A stretch of DNA of 64,000 nt from an uncultured Christensenella sp. (lineage in GTDB: Bacteria; Bacillota; Clostridia; Christensenellales; Borkfalkiaceae). Location of the stretch: assembly GCA_910579295.1 (NCBI GenBank), contig CAJTTC010000002.1, positions 1 through 64,000 on the forward strand, given 5' to 3'. The notes beneath the pieces are model-generated. The model saw nothing but the letters and a program-made list of their open reading frames with translations, did no database searches and was not told the origin of the DNA. Numbering within the stretch: the first letter of the stretch is position 1; every line of letters begins with the position of its first letter. Below, piece after piece: positions 1-7,952 of the stretch. The translations under genes were made by a program, and so were the position numbers.

Positions 1-61
1 AAAACATATCTATATCTATATCTCACTAGGCTACGAGTAGCCTAATTCGTCCACGAAAAAA

Positions 62-96
62 AGTACAGAAAAGGCACAGCTTAACGCTATGCCTAA
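62..96 (-). terminator. Terminator of the sigma-factor operon
   Basis: Read on the minus strand, the arms AGGCATAGC and GCTGTGCCT (72-94) form an 8-bp stem with one mismatch around a 5-base loop, followed by a T-rich stretch. It lies about 55 bases past the stop of the last gene of the minus-strand sigma operon. Visual call; no energy was computed. Confidence 0.5.
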
Positions 97-119
97 ACCT
101 TTTTATTTGCGTTTTATTA

Positions 120-136
120 AATTCCCTGTGGGAATT
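120..136. repeat. Short palindrome, AATTCCC-TGT-GGGAATT
   Basis: Perfect 7-bp inverted repeat with a 3-base centre, just past the stop codon of the RsbW-like gene. Similar palindromes ending in GGAATTAC or GGATT occur at 3628-3650 and 37732-37753, all outside genes, so this may be a small dispersed repeat family. Function unknown. Confidence 0.4.
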
Positions 137-149
137 ACGGTAATCAGCT

Positions 150-524
150 TTAATTTCTTGTATTGTCAACAAACAGAGTTACCGTGACGTCTCCGCCCGA
201 TATAAGGACGTTGCCGCCGCTTATTGCGTTTATGATATACAGTCCCCTGCCGCTCTCGGCAAGCACGCTCGGCAAATCGGGAATGACGATTTCTCCGCCC
301 GGCGTAGACGCGCGCACGGTAATCGTTATACGTCCGTCGTCGAACACTCCCGAAAAATGCGCCGCGCCGCCGCAATGTCTGAGCACGTTGGTTATCAGCT
401 CGCACGAAACCAAACGGCTGTCGAACACCGCGTCATCGTCCGCTCCCCCCTCTTTGAGATAGTCGAGAAAGCGGCTCAACGCCTTATTCATATTGTTATA
501 ATCGTCAACTACGAAAGTAATCAT
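150..524 (-). CDS. RsbW/SpoIIAB-like anti-sigma factor kinase (HATPase fold)
   Basis: A 124-residue GHKL ATPase-fold protein of the anti-sigma factor serine kinase family. Such proteins hold a sigma factor inactive and phosphorylate an RsbV-type antagonist. The N box is present (E42 to N46 in CELITNVLRH) and a G2-like box is seen at S91-G92-R93-G94-L95. The usual G1 box (DxGxG) is not obvious; the equivalent stretch reads VRASTPGG, so ATP binding or kinase activity may be weak. It is the last gene of a four-gene operon and its start overlaps the sigma gene stop by 4 bases, implying translational coupling. Family assignment is firm; which sigma it binds is inferred from the operon. Confidence 0.8.
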   Translation of the reverse strand: MITFVVDDYNNMNKALSRFLDYLKEGGADDDAVFDSRLVSCELITNVLRHCGGAAHFSGVFDDGRITITVRASTPGGEIVIPDLPSVLAESGRGLYIINAISGGNVLISGGDVTVTLFVDNTRN

Positions 525-1246
525 TTTATGAGCGCTTCCCTCAGTTTTTCAACTATTCTGCGTTCGGCGCGCGACACAAACATCTGACTTACGCCCATAA
601 TCCTGCCGACCTCCGCCTGCGACTTGCCCTTTAAAAAGCGAAGCGTAATTACCTCTCTCTCGGTGGGGTCGAGCTTGGCGATTTCCGTACGGAGCGACTC
701 GCTGTCCTCGAAGTTTTCAAAGGAATTGTGCCCGTCGGCAATCACTTCATACAGTGGCACGGAGCTGTCCTCGCTCTTCACGGTTGAATCGAGACTTACG
801 GGGGAATGACACTCCATTGCCTCGATTATACTCTCCTCGCTTTCGCCCAAGGCTTCGGCAAGTTGGCGCACCGTCGGCTTAACTCCGTTCTGTTTATAGT
901 AATCGTTTACGGCGAATTTTATCCGTGCATTGAGTGCGTACAGCTTGCGCGGCACGCGTACGGAGCGGGAATAATCGCGAAAATAGTTGCGTATAATGCC
1001 CGTTATGGTGGGCGTTATGTAAGTAGTGAACTTGTTTCCCAAATCGGGGTCGAATTTTTCCACGCCTGAAATGAGCGCCTCGGATGCAACCTGTAAAAGG
1101 TCGTCGTACTCCACTCCGCGCCCGCAAAATTTTTTGGCTAATATTTCAGCCACATACATATAGTTTTCTATGAGCTTATTCCTGATTGCAATGTCGCCGC
1201 TTTTGCGGTACTCGCGGAACAGCTCGTCTGCCGTTTCGTTAGTCAT
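521..1246 (-). CDS. RNA polymerase sigma factor, SigB/SigF/SigG family
   Basis: A 241-residue group-3 sigma-70 factor. Region 2 is recognisable around residues 40-90 (GVEYDDLLQVASEALISG, then FTTYITPTITGIIRNYFRD, which resembles the -10 recognition helix). Region 3 follows, and a C-terminal region-4 helix-turn-helix (LRFLKGKSQAEVGRIMGVSQ) lies around residues 200-225. Length matches SigB/SigF/SigG. The gene overlaps its neighbours by 4 bases on both sides, between two RsbW-like genes. The stress (SigB) or sporulation (SigF) subtype cannot be settled from the sequence. The order RsbV-RsbW-sigma matches both sigB and spoIIA operons, and the extra downstream ATPase gene fits neither exactly. Confidence 0.92.
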   Translation of the reverse strand: MTNETADELFREYRKSGDIAIRNKLIENYMYVAEILAKKFCGRGVEYDDLLQVASEALISGVEKFDPDLGNKFTTYITPTITGIIRNYFRDYSRSVRVPRKLYALNARIKFAVNDYYKQNGVKPTVRQLAEALGESEESIIEAMECHSPVSLDSTVKSEDSSVPLYEVIADGHNSFENFEDSESLRTEIAKLDPTEREVITLRFLKGKSQAEVGRIMGVSQMFVSRAERRIVEKLREALIK

Positions 1247-1590
1247 AGCGTAAGAATTATTTTACTGATTACACCCTGCTCCCTTTCGAGCACGCACGAG
1301 GAAACAAGCGCCGACACAAGGGCGAGGGAAAATTCGTTATCGCTCTCCGCGGGAGTACCGCCCTCGCCGCGCACCGTCGCGCAAACGCCGCCGTTACAGC
1401 CAAGAGTTATTTCAACGCTCTCGAAGCCGCAACTTTTCAATATAAGACAGCTCTCGGTTACGCAGACCTTCATATCCTCGGTTAAATCAACGTCCGTATC
1501 GCCCGCCGCGCACACTGCACCGACCGCAAGGCGCAGAGCCGTCATATACTCGCTGTCGGATAAATTAAACCTTATAATAAAGTCTTTCAT
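1243..1590 (-). CDS. Degenerate RsbW/SpoIIAB-like protein lacking ATP-binding residues
   Basis: A 115-residue protein at the position normally held by rsbW or spoIIAB, between the STAS gene and the sigma gene. Its layout follows the GHKL anti-sigma fold: LTEDMKVCVTESCLILK aligns with the N-box helix, but the essential Asn is replaced (E46-S-C-L-I50). The glycine-rich G2 box is replaced by NEFSLALVSALV, and no DxGxG is seen. It is probably a pseudokinase that could bind sigma or the STAS protein without ATP hydrolysis. Start overlaps the STAS gene stop, and its stop overlaps the sigma start. The family call rests on gene order plus the weak helix match. Confidence 0.6.
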   Translation of the reverse strand: MKDFIIRFNLSDSEYMTALRLAVGAVCAAGDTDVDLTEDMKVCVTESCLILKSCGFESVEITLGCNGGVCATVRGEGGTPAESDNEFSLALVSALVSSCVLEREQGVISKIILTL

Positions 1591-1895
1591 CAGTCAAACT
1601 CCATAATTCTGTCGAGAGCGCATATCTCGAAAAGCTTTTTTATGCGGGGGCGCATATTTTTAAGTATGAGCCTGTTGCCGTCCGCCTTTAACTGCTTGAA
1701 TATCTTAACGAACGTGCCGAGAGTCGTGCTGTCGATAAAATCAAGCGCAGTGCAATCGAAAACCACGTCCTTTTTATCGTTGACGTACATTGCGAGAACC
1801 TCCGCATAGAAATCCTCGCTTGTAGCGCTGTCGATTTCGCCCGTGAGCGCTACGACAAGCCGATCGTCCGCCGAAACAAGTTTTACCTGCTGCAT
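1590..1895 (-). CDS. Anti-sigma factor antagonist, RsbV/SpoIIAA-like (STAS domain)
   Basis: A 101-residue single STAS domain protein. The signature phosphorylation loop reads DFIDSTTLGTF, and Ser56 corresponds to the serine phosphorylated by RsbW/SpoIIAB kinases. In this family the unphosphorylated form captures the anti-sigma factor and frees the sigma factor. First gene of the four-gene operon, with a clear ribosome-binding site (CAGGAG) before the ATG. A sigma-B-like promoter candidate lies about 40 bases upstream, suggesting autoregulation. Confidence 0.9.
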   Translation of the reverse strand: MQQVKLVSADDRLVVALTGEIDSATSEDFYAEVLAMYVNDKKDVVFDCTALDFIDSTTLGTFVKIFKQLKADGNRLILKNMRPRIKKLFEICALDRIMEFD

Positions 1896-1935
1896 CTTAC
1901 TTTTCTCCTGAATATAATCTGTTCTTTAATATTAT

Positions 1936-1960
1936 AAACCCAAAACGGATTGATAAAACC
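1936..1960 (-). promoter_or_regulatory. Candidate sigma-B-like promoter of the partner-switching operon
   Basis: On the minus strand GGTTTTA (1954-1960), 12 bases, then GGGTTT (1936-1941) resembles the B. subtilis sigma-B pattern GGNTTNA - N12-15 - GGGTAT. It is placed correctly to transcribe the RsbV-like gene, so the operon may be autoregulated by its own sigma. The hexamers are imperfect, and an overlapping TATAAT (minus strand) could instead serve the housekeeping sigma. Confidence 0.35.
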
Positions 1961-2119
1961 GATTTACCTTATTTTAAGTCAATTGCCGATTTTTGTCAAC
2001 CGCCAAATTCTAAACACGCCCCGCTAAAAATGTAAATTTATACGCTAAAATGCAAAATTATTCATACATCACCGACGTTTCAGCCAATGTTCACACAAAC
2101 GAATTGACAAGGCGGGCGC

Positions 2120-3532
2120 ATGAATGATATAATAGAAAAAATAAGGAGACTGCGAAGATTGGATTTTAACGAGATTAATTTGATTGTAAAATATGCGCAC
2201 ACAATTTCGCGCCTTGCCAACGAGCTTAAAGAGGTTGACGCTATCCCCGCCGACCTGTATGAAAAGTACGACGTTAAGCGTGGTCTGCGCGATAAGAACG
2301 GCAAGGGCGTTATGTGCGGACTTACGGAAATAAGCGAAGTTACGAGTTGGGAGACGGTCAACGGCGTGCGCCGACCCATAGACGGCATTTTACGCTATCG
2401 CGGGTACGATATTAAGGACCTTGTTGCCAACTGCGAGCGCGAAAACCGTTTCGGCTTTGAGGAAACCGTCTATCTTTTGCTGTTCGGAAAACTGCCCGCC
2501 GCGGCGGAGCTTAAAAATTTTACGCAGATGCTCGCGGATTTCAGAGTACTTCCGCGCAATTTCGTGCGCGACGTAATAATGAAATCGCCCTGCAAGGATA
2601 TGATGAATATGCTTGCGCGGTGCGTTTTAAATCTTTACAGCTATGACCCCGACCCCGACAACGTTATGGTGAGCAACGTTTTAAGGCAGAGCTTACAGCT
2701 AATCGCCGAATTTCCTATGATTGCCGCGTACTCCCACCGCGTGTATAAATATTACAACACGAACGACGGCTCTATGTATATTCACAAGCCGATTGCCGAG
2801 TACTCTACGGCGCAGAATATTTTGCACATACTGCGCAAGGACAACAAATTTACCGATTTGGAAGCCAAGGTTTTGGATATTTGCCTTATGTTGCACGCCG
2901 ACCACGGCGGTGGCAACGCTTCAACGTTTACGACGCATCTGTCCACCTCCACGGGTACGGATACATATTCATCTGTTGCCGCGTCGCTAGGCTCGCTTAA
3001 AGGACCTTTGCACGGCGGCGCTAACCTTATGGTGTGTCAGATGTTCGAAAATATCAAGGAAAACGTTTCCGATTGGTCCGCCCCCGCCGTTTCCGATTAC
3101 GTGCAGAAGATACTCAACAAAGAGGTTTTCGACCGCACGGGGCTTATTTACGGTATGGGGCACGCCGTGTACACACTCTCCGACCCGCGTATGATTATTT
3201 TGAAGGAATATGCGGGCAAGCTTGCAATTGAAAAGGGCAGGGAAAAGGAATTTGAGCTGTACAACACTGTTGCCGAGAGCGCTGGCAAGTTGATTGCCGA
3301 ACAGAAAAAGATTAACAAGCCCGTTACGCCCAACGTGGATTTTTATTCGGGATTTGTATATTCTATGCTCAATCTGCCGCAGAGCTTGTACACGCCGCTG
3401 TTTGCAATTGCAAGAATTTCGGGTTGGTCGGCTCACCGCATAGAGGAGCTTACAAACGGCGGCAAGATTATCCGCCCCGCCTATCAATGCGTACAGCCCG
3501 CAAGGGAATATATTAAATTAGAGGACAGATAA
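2120..3532 (+). CDS. Citrate synthase (citrate/2-methylcitrate synthase family)
   Basis: A 470-residue citrate synthase, condensing oxaloacetate with acetyl-CoA in the cytoplasm. Hallmarks are HADHGGGNAST (about residue 257), the His of SLKGPLHGGAN (about 298), and GMGHAVY (about 346), the usual active-site segments. The N-terminal 50-60 residues form an extension before the conserved WETVNGVRRPIDGILRYRG segment, as in the longer Firmicutes-type enzymes. An AAGGCGGG stretch precedes the ATG. Monocistronic between the divergent sigma operon and the pst operon; in an anaerobe it most likely feeds glutamate synthesis. 2-methylcitrate synthase activity cannot be excluded. Confidence 0.93.
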   Translation: MNDIIEKIRRLRRLDFNEINLIVKYAHTISRLANELKEVDAIPADLYEKYDVKRGLRDKNGKGVMCGLTEISEVTSWETVNGVRRPIDGILRYRGYDIKDLVANCERENRFGFEETVYLLLFGKLPAAAELKNFTQMLADFRVLPRNFVRDVIMKSPCKDMMNMLARCVLNLYSYDPDPDNVMVSNVLRQSLQLIAEFPMIAAYSHRVYKYYNTNDGSMYIHKPIAEYSTAQNILHILRKDNKFTDLEAKVLDICLMLHADHGGGNASTFTTHLSTSTGTDTYSSVAASLGSLKGPLHGGANLMVCQMFENIKENVSDWSAPAVSDYVQKILNKEVFDRTGLIYGMGHAVYTLSDPRMIILKEYAGKLAIEKGREKEFELYNTVAESAGKLIAEQKKINKPVTPNVDFYSGFVYSMLNLPQSLYTPLFAIARISGWSAHRIEELTNGGKIIRPAYQCVQPAREYIKLEDR

Positions 3533-3627
3533 ACATATAACGAGGTAGCCCGCCCGCAGATTTTTACGGCATATCGCTTGACGGGCTATTTTACAGGCAC
3601 AAATAAAAAACGGCGTTCCGCAAAAGC

Positions 3628-3650
3628 GCAATTCCCATAGGGATTAAAAA
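3628..3650. repeat. Imperfect palindrome related to the one at 120-136
   Basis: GCAATTCCCATAGGGATT: the core AATTCCC-AT-AGGGATT is an inverted repeat with one missing base. It sits between citrate synthase and pstS and resembles 120-136 and 37732-37753. The region 3533-3690 also holds a weak long-loop inverted repeat (TAGCCCG at about 3546, CGGGCTA at about 3583) that may end the citrate synthase transcript. Confidence 0.3.
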
Positions 3651-3690
3651 ACAAAAATTTTATAAGAGTTGCACTTTTAAGCGATAAAAA

Positions 3691-3726
3691 AGAACAGGAT
3701 TTCAAATCGAAGTCCTGTTTCTTTTT
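3691..3726 (+). terminator. Rho-independent terminator between citrate synthase and pstS
   Basis: AACAGGA (3693-3699) and TCCTGTT (3713-3719) pair with a 13-base loop and are followed by TTCTTTTT. It is about 160 bases past the citrate synthase stop and ahead of the pstS promoter. Confidence 0.6.
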
Positions 3727-3755
3727 ACATATTTATTGCAACTGACTGACTAACT

Positions 3756-3783
3756 TTGTTACTTCTTCTTGCTATTCTATACT
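3756..3783 (+). promoter_or_regulatory. Promoter of the pst operon
   Basis: TTGTTA (3756-3761), 16 bases, TATACT (3778-3783), about 43 bases before the pstS start. No clear Pho box was recognised. Confidence 0.45.
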
Positions 3784-3825
3784 TGTCAAGCGACAGAAAT
3801 TAAAAATTCAAGGAGAAACAAAAAA

Positions 3826-4626
3826 ATGAAAAAACTGACAAAAATTTTGATGAGTGCATTGTGCATAGCTGCAATCGGTAGCTCTATGGCTGCGCTCGGC
3901 GGTTGCGGTAGTAAAAAGGAAAGCATTACCGTTTCGGGTTCGTCTTCCGTTACACCCATAATGGAAAAACTTGCGGCGGAATACGAAAAGACGCACGACG
4001 TAAGAATTACGGTAAATATGTCTTCGTCCGGCTCGGGCATAAGCGATACGCAAAACGGCTTAAACGATTTCGGTATGTCTTCGCGTGAATTGAAGTCGAG
4101 CGAAACGGGCGTTATCGGTACAACTCTTTGTATGGACGGTATTGCCCTTATCGTCAACAAAGACTGTTCTGTTACGGACGTGAGCAAAACCGACGTGAAA
4201 GCACTCTATGAAAGCGGTACTGCAATTCCCGACACTACGATAACGGCGGCAATCGGCAGAGATGCGTCAAGCGGAACGCGCACGGCGTTCGACGAGCTTT
4301 TGAAAATCGAAAACGGTTACGCTACGAGCGTTGCCACGCTTGCCGAAACGGGTAACGTAATCGAAGCGATACAAGGCTCGACAAACAGCATAGGCTACAT
4401 ATCTTACGGCAGTCTGAAAAGTACGGTTAAAGCGGTAAGTTTAGACGGTGTTTCTTGCACGGTGGAAAACATTATGAATAATACTTATGCTCTGCAACGT
4501 CCGTTCGTTATCGTACTCAAAGAAAACGGAACGCTGTCGGCGGCGGCACAAGGCTTTTACGACTATATCATGAGTGCGGAAGCGCAAGCGGTTATTACAG
4601 GTGCAAATTATATTTCGGTAAAGTAA
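3826..4626 (+). CDS. pstS: Phosphate ABC transporter substrate-binding lipoprotein PstS
   Basis: A 266-residue periplasmic-type phosphate-binding lipoprotein. The start is placed at the ATG preceded by AAGGAGAAA; an in-frame start 57 bases upstream lacks a ribosome-binding site and would bury the signal peptide. The signal peptide MKKLTKILMSALCIAAIGSS ends in the lipobox LGGC. The mature part has the phosphate-contacting segments SGSSSVTPI and GRDASSGTRTAFDELL, plus GSTNSIGYISYGSL, typical of short Firmicutes PstS. First gene of pstS-pst(CA)-pstB. No phoU or phoPR genes are nearby. Confidence 0.93.
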   Translation: MKKLTKILMSALCIAAIGSSMAALGGCGSKKESITVSGSSSVTPIMEKLAAEYEKTHDVRITVNMSSSGSGISDTQNGLNDFGMSSRELKSSETGVIGTTLCMDGIALIVNKDCSVTDVSKTDVKALYESGTAIPDTTITAAIGRDASSGTRTAFDELLKIENGYATSVATLAETGNVIEAIQGSTNSIGYISYGSLKSTVKAVSLDGVSCTVENIMNNTYALQRPFVIVLKENGTLSAAAQGFYDYIMSAEAQAVITGANYISVK

Positions 4627-4627
4627 T

Positions 4628-6409
4628 ATGACCACGCTAACAAAGATAAAAACGGCAAAGTTTTTTTCAAAGGAAAATATCGCAAAGGCAATATTTATAG
4701 CCCTTGCGGCATTTTCCATTCTTGCCGTGTTTACGATTATCGGTTATTTGCTTTATGCAAGCATACCCGCTTTTCGTGATATAGGTTTTTTCAAGTTTAT
4801 TTTCGGCTCTGAATGGTCGGCAAAATCGGAAACTTTCGGGATATGGCGAATGATTGTCGGCACGTTCTTTCTTACCGTATGCGCCGTACTGCTCGGCGGA
4901 ACGCTTGCTGTATTTACGGCGATTTGGCTTGTATTCTATTGCCCTAAACGACTGAAAAAGATATATACGCAGATAGTAAATTTGCTTGCAGGTATTCCGT
5001 CTATCGTGTACGGTCTGTTCGGGTATAAATTTTTAATGCCGCTACTCGTCGATATATTCCACCCGAAAAATGCGGGTTTCGGACTTTTGGCGTGTACGCT
5101 TATTCTCTCGGTTATGATATTACCGACGATAACTTCCATAACCAAAAACAGTTTGGAAGCAGTACCCATGCACTACTACGAAGGCGCGCTTGCGCTCGGC
5201 TGTTCCAAAAATCAAGCGGTATGGAAAGTTTTGCTGCCCGCCGCAAAGAGCGGAATTATATCGGCAATCATACTCGGCATAGGTCGTGCAATCGGCGAAA
5301 CAATGGCTGTTCAGATGATAGTGGGTAACGGTTCGGGTTATCCGTTCGGTGCGTTCGTGCCGTTTACTACGCTCACAAGCAATATCGTACAGAATTGGGG
5401 TTATGCAACGCCGTCCGAACAGTCTGCGCTTATTGCCGACGGGTTCGTATTGCTTATCTTTATACTCATACTTAATCTTTGCCTTATGGCTGTAAAAAAG
5501 GACAGCAAAGGCGGCAATAAATTCTTCTCTCGAAGATTGAAAGAAAGCGATCAAAAAGATACGTTAAAAAGCTATCGCCGCACAGGTAGCGCTTGTGACG
5601 CGCTATGGATAATATCTTGGGTTATTTCTTTGCTCGTTGCGTTCGTTCTCGCATTTATCGTTATATTCGTTTTCGTAAAAGGCTTTCCGCATTTGAGTAT
5701 TGATTTTATGTTCGGGGAAAGCGGTAACGCACACACGACGCTTGCGCCCGCATTTGTATCAACGATAATGCTTATAGGTCTTGCGCTCTTGCTTGCTCTG
5801 CCGCTCGGTGTAGGCGCGGCAATCTTTTTGAACGAGTATGCAAAGAAAGGAAGCATTTTCGTTAAAGTGATACGCCTGTTCGTCGATACGCTTGCCGGTA
5901 TTCCGTCGATAATATTCGGGCTGTTCGGAATGGTATTCTTTGTAATCGGTATGAAGATGGGCTATTCTCTATGGGCGGGCAGTATTACTTTGGCTCTTAT
6001 CATTTTGCCGACGATTATACGCAGCACCGAACAAAGTTTATCGGAAGTGCCCGACAGTATGCGTGAAGCAAGTTACGCTCTCGGCGCGGGAAAACTGCGG
6101 ACGATTTTCGTCGTCGTTCTGCCGCAGGCAATTACGGGAATTATAACGTCGATTATTCTTTCAATCGGAAGAATTGTAAACGAAAGCGCGGCTCTCATAT
6201 TTACGGTGGGCTCGGCATCTACTTTTATTCCGCAAGGTTACGGTGATAGCGCGGCAAGTTTCGCCGTTCTCGTATGGAAGTTTATGAGTAACGGCTTGCA
6301 AGTAAACGAAGCCTACGCTACGGCAAGCATATTGCTTATATTCGTCATCATACTTAACTTACTCATTTCACTTGTGGAATGGTTATTTAATCGGAGAAAA
6401 AAGATATGA
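4628..6409 (+). CDS. PstC-PstA fused phosphate permease
   Basis: A 593-residue protein holding two complete permease domains that are usually separate. Residues 1 to about 290 resemble PstC: six predicted membrane segments and the ABC-coupling EAA loop [20 protein letters not shown]. After a charged linker (about 290-320), residues 330-593 resemble PstA, with a second EAA loop [20 protein letters not shown]. Both copies contain a GIPSI(V/I)(Y/F)GLFG segment. The fusion should supply both halves of the membrane pore for PstB. It begins 1 base after the pstS stop and overlaps pstB by 4 bases. The reading frame is unbroken through the linker, so this is a real fusion in this sequence. Confidence 0.9.
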   Translation: MTTLTKIKTAKFFSKENIAKAIFIALAAFSILAVFTIIGYLLYASIPAFRDIGFFKFIFGSEWSAKSETFGIWRMIVGTFFLTVCAVLLGGTLAVFTAIWLVFYCPKRLKKIYTQIVNLLAGIPSIVYGLFGYKFLMPLLVDIFHPKNAGFGLLACTLILSVMILPTITSITKNSLEAVPMHYYEGALALGCSKNQAVWKVLLPAAKSGIISAIILGIGRAIGETMAVQMIVGNGSGYPFGAFVPFTTLTSNIVQNWGYATPSEQSALIADGFVLLIFILILNLCLMAVKKDSKGGNKFFSRRLKESDQKDTLKSYRRTGSACDALWIISWVISLLVAFVLAFIVIFVFVKGFPHLSIDFMFGESGNAHTTLAPAFVSTIMLIGLALLLALPLGVGAAIFLNEYAKKGSIFVKVIRLFVDTLAGIPSIIFGLFGMVFFVIGMKMGYSLWAGSITLALIILPTIIRSTEQSLSEVPDSMREASYALGAGKLRTIFVVVLPQAITGIITSIILSIGRIVNESAALIFTVGSASTFIPQGYGDSAASFAVLVWKFMSNGLQVNEAYATASILLIFVIILNLLISLVEWLFNRRKKI

Positions 6410-7197
6410 AAAAACACATTATAGAGCAATTTGAATTGAGCGGCGATATTGCCGTTTCGGTCAAAGAAATGAATTTATACTACGGCTCGTTTCACGCGTT
6501 AAAAAGCATTTATATGGATTTTCCGAAAAACAGGCTTACCGCTTTAATAGGACCTTCGGGTTGCGGCAAATCCACGCTCATAAAATCGCTTAATAGAATG
6601 AACGATTTAATCGAAGGCTGTAAAATAACGGGTGAAATCAAAATCGGCGATACGGATATTTATTCCCGCAAGACCGATTTATCCCGCCTTCGCAAAAACG
6701 TGGGAATGGTATTCCAACGCCCCAACCCGCTTGCTATGAGCGTTTACGATAATATCGCATACGGACCGCGTACGTTCGGAATACGCGCCAAAAGTGAATT
6801 GGACGGGATAGTCGAAAGCTCGCTCAAAGGCGCGGCTATGTGGGACGAAGTAAAAGATAGGTTGAATAAATCCGCGCTCGGTCTTTCGGGCGGTCAACAG
6901 CAAAGGCTTTGTATTGCCCGTGCGCTGTCCGTTGAGCCGCAAATTCTTTTAATGGACGAGCCGACGAGTGCGCTCGATCCCATATCGACGGGTAAAATCG
7001 AAGAATTATGTATGGAACTCAAAAAGAATATGACCATTATTATGGTAACGCACAATATGCAGCAGGCGTTCAGAATAGCCGACTATACGGCGTACTTCCT
7101 TTTGGGCGAAATGATTGAAATGGACGAAACGAAAAAGTTGTTTGCTCATCCGCAGAACAAAAAAACAGACGATTATATCAACGGCAGATTTGGTTGA
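6406..7197 (+). CDS. pstB: Phosphate ABC transporter ATPase PstB
   Basis: A 263-residue ABC ATPase energising phosphate uptake. Walker A is GPSGCGKST (about residues 49-57), the Q loop lies in [18 protein letters not shown], the signature is LSGGQQQR, Walker [13 protein letters not shown], and the H loop VTHN. The [11 protein letters not shown] segment is typical of PstB. Overlaps the permease gene by 4 bases, so translation is probably coupled. The usual downstream phoU is absent here. Confidence 0.95.
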   Translation: MKKHIIEQFELSGDIAVSVKEMNLYYGSFHALKSIYMDFPKNRLTALIGPSGCGKSTLIKSLNRMNDLIEGCKITGEIKIGDTDIYSRKTDLSRLRKNVGMVFQRPNPLAMSVYDNIAYGPRTFGIRAKSELDGIVESSLKGAAMWDEVKDRLNKSALGLSGGQQQRLCIARALSVEPQILLMDEPTSALDPISTGKIEELCMELKKNMTIIMVTHNMQQAFRIADYTAYFLLGEMIEMDETKKLFAHPQNKKTDDYINGRFG

Positions 7198-7212
7198 TAC
7201 TTTAATTGACGG

Positions 7213-7320
7213 CTCTTAACCACTGTACTCGCCTCCGTTTGATTGAAAACCCGTTCCCTCTAACGTGAGCGTTTCGCCCGTGAGATACTTAAAATCGTGG
7301 TGAGCGAGAATACTCTTTAA
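7213..7320 (-). pseudogene. Possible remnant of a short-chain dehydrogenase C-terminus
   Basis: Directly after the engB stop, in the same minus-strand frame, 34 codons translate without interruption and end at a TAA. They include HHDFKYLTGETLTLEGTGF, which resembles the C-terminal segment of short-chain dehydrogenases (xxxYxTGxxLxVDGG). No start codon or upstream domain is present. It is inferred to be the tail of a lost gene, perhaps left by a rearrangement when the pst genes arrived. Similarity was judged by eye only. Confidence 0.3.
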
Positions 7321-7923
7321 TTAAACCGAACCGTTGTCGTGACGCTCAACGACCTTGTTTATCTCTTCGACAACGCGTTCGAAGCCAAAGCGGGTCTTGG
7401 CGGAGGTGGGTATAATCGCGTCCTTGCCGCAGGTATAAGCCGTGGAAAGCATTGTAACGGAGCGCGCAAGCTGTGCCCTTGAAAGCTTGTCCGCCTTTGT
7501 CGCTATTACGGTGAACGGCATTAAAAGCGTGTAGAGATAGTTGACCATAATCTTATCGTCGGCGGTAGGCTCGTGCCTGATATCGCACAGCGCGAATACG
7601 TGCTCAACGTGATTTTCCGCCGCAAAAAAGTCGTCTAAAAGCTGCGCCCACTTTTCTTTTTCGCTCTTGCTAACGCGGGCATAGCCGTACCCCGGCAGGT
7701 CGGCTAACACGAAGTCGCCGAAGTCGAAATAATTAACTAAGCGCGTGCGCCCGGGCTCTTGCGAAACCTTGGCAAGCTTTTTCTGCCCCGCGAGCATATT
7801 GATAAACGAACTCTTGCCGACGTTGGACTTTCCGCACACGGCAATAATCGGTTTATCGGTTGCGATAAACTGAGATTTGCTCGCCGCGCTGGTTATGAAT
7901 TTGGCTTTGGTATAGCTCTGCAT
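7321..7923 (-). CDS. engB: Ribosome biogenesis GTPase YsxC/EngB
   Basis: A 200-residue TrmE-Era-EngA-EngB-type GTPase needed for 50S subunit assembly. G1 is GKSNVGKSS (about residues 32-40), G2 around GRTRLVNYF, G3 DLPGYGYARVS, G4 TKAD (about residue 140), and G5 is near PTSAKTRFG. Length is usual. It begins 19 bases after the lon stop on the same strand, forming the common lon-engB pair. A GGGGG-containing repeat overlaps its leader. Confidence 0.95.
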   Translation of the reverse strand: MQSYTKAKFITSAASKSQFIATDKPIIAVCGKSNVGKSSFINMLAGQKKLAKVSQEPGRTRLVNYFDFGDFVLADLPGYGYARVSKSEKEKWAQLLDDFFAAENHVEHVFALCDIRHEPTADDKIMVNYLYTLLMPFTVIATKADKLSRAQLARSVTMLSTAYTCGKDAIIPTSAKTRFGFERVVEEINKVVERHDNGSV

Positions 7924-7928
7924 AATTC

Positions 7929-7952
7929 GAATTGCCCCCGTACTATATGCCG
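7929..7952. repeat. Dispersed CAATTGCCCCC motif, copy 1
   Basis: GAATTGCCCCCGTACTATAT followed by GCCG, across the lon stop and engB leader. On the minus strand it puts a GGGGG run 11 bases before the engB ATG. Related copies at 16676-16711, 31713-31735 and 45415-45450, and a shorter one near 60337. Confidence 0.4.

Noticed and set aside
29-44. AGGCTAC-GA-GTAGCCT hairpin near the window start as an attachment or integration site
   Set aside because: The 2-base centre makes a weak hairpin and no integrase or element boundary is nearby.
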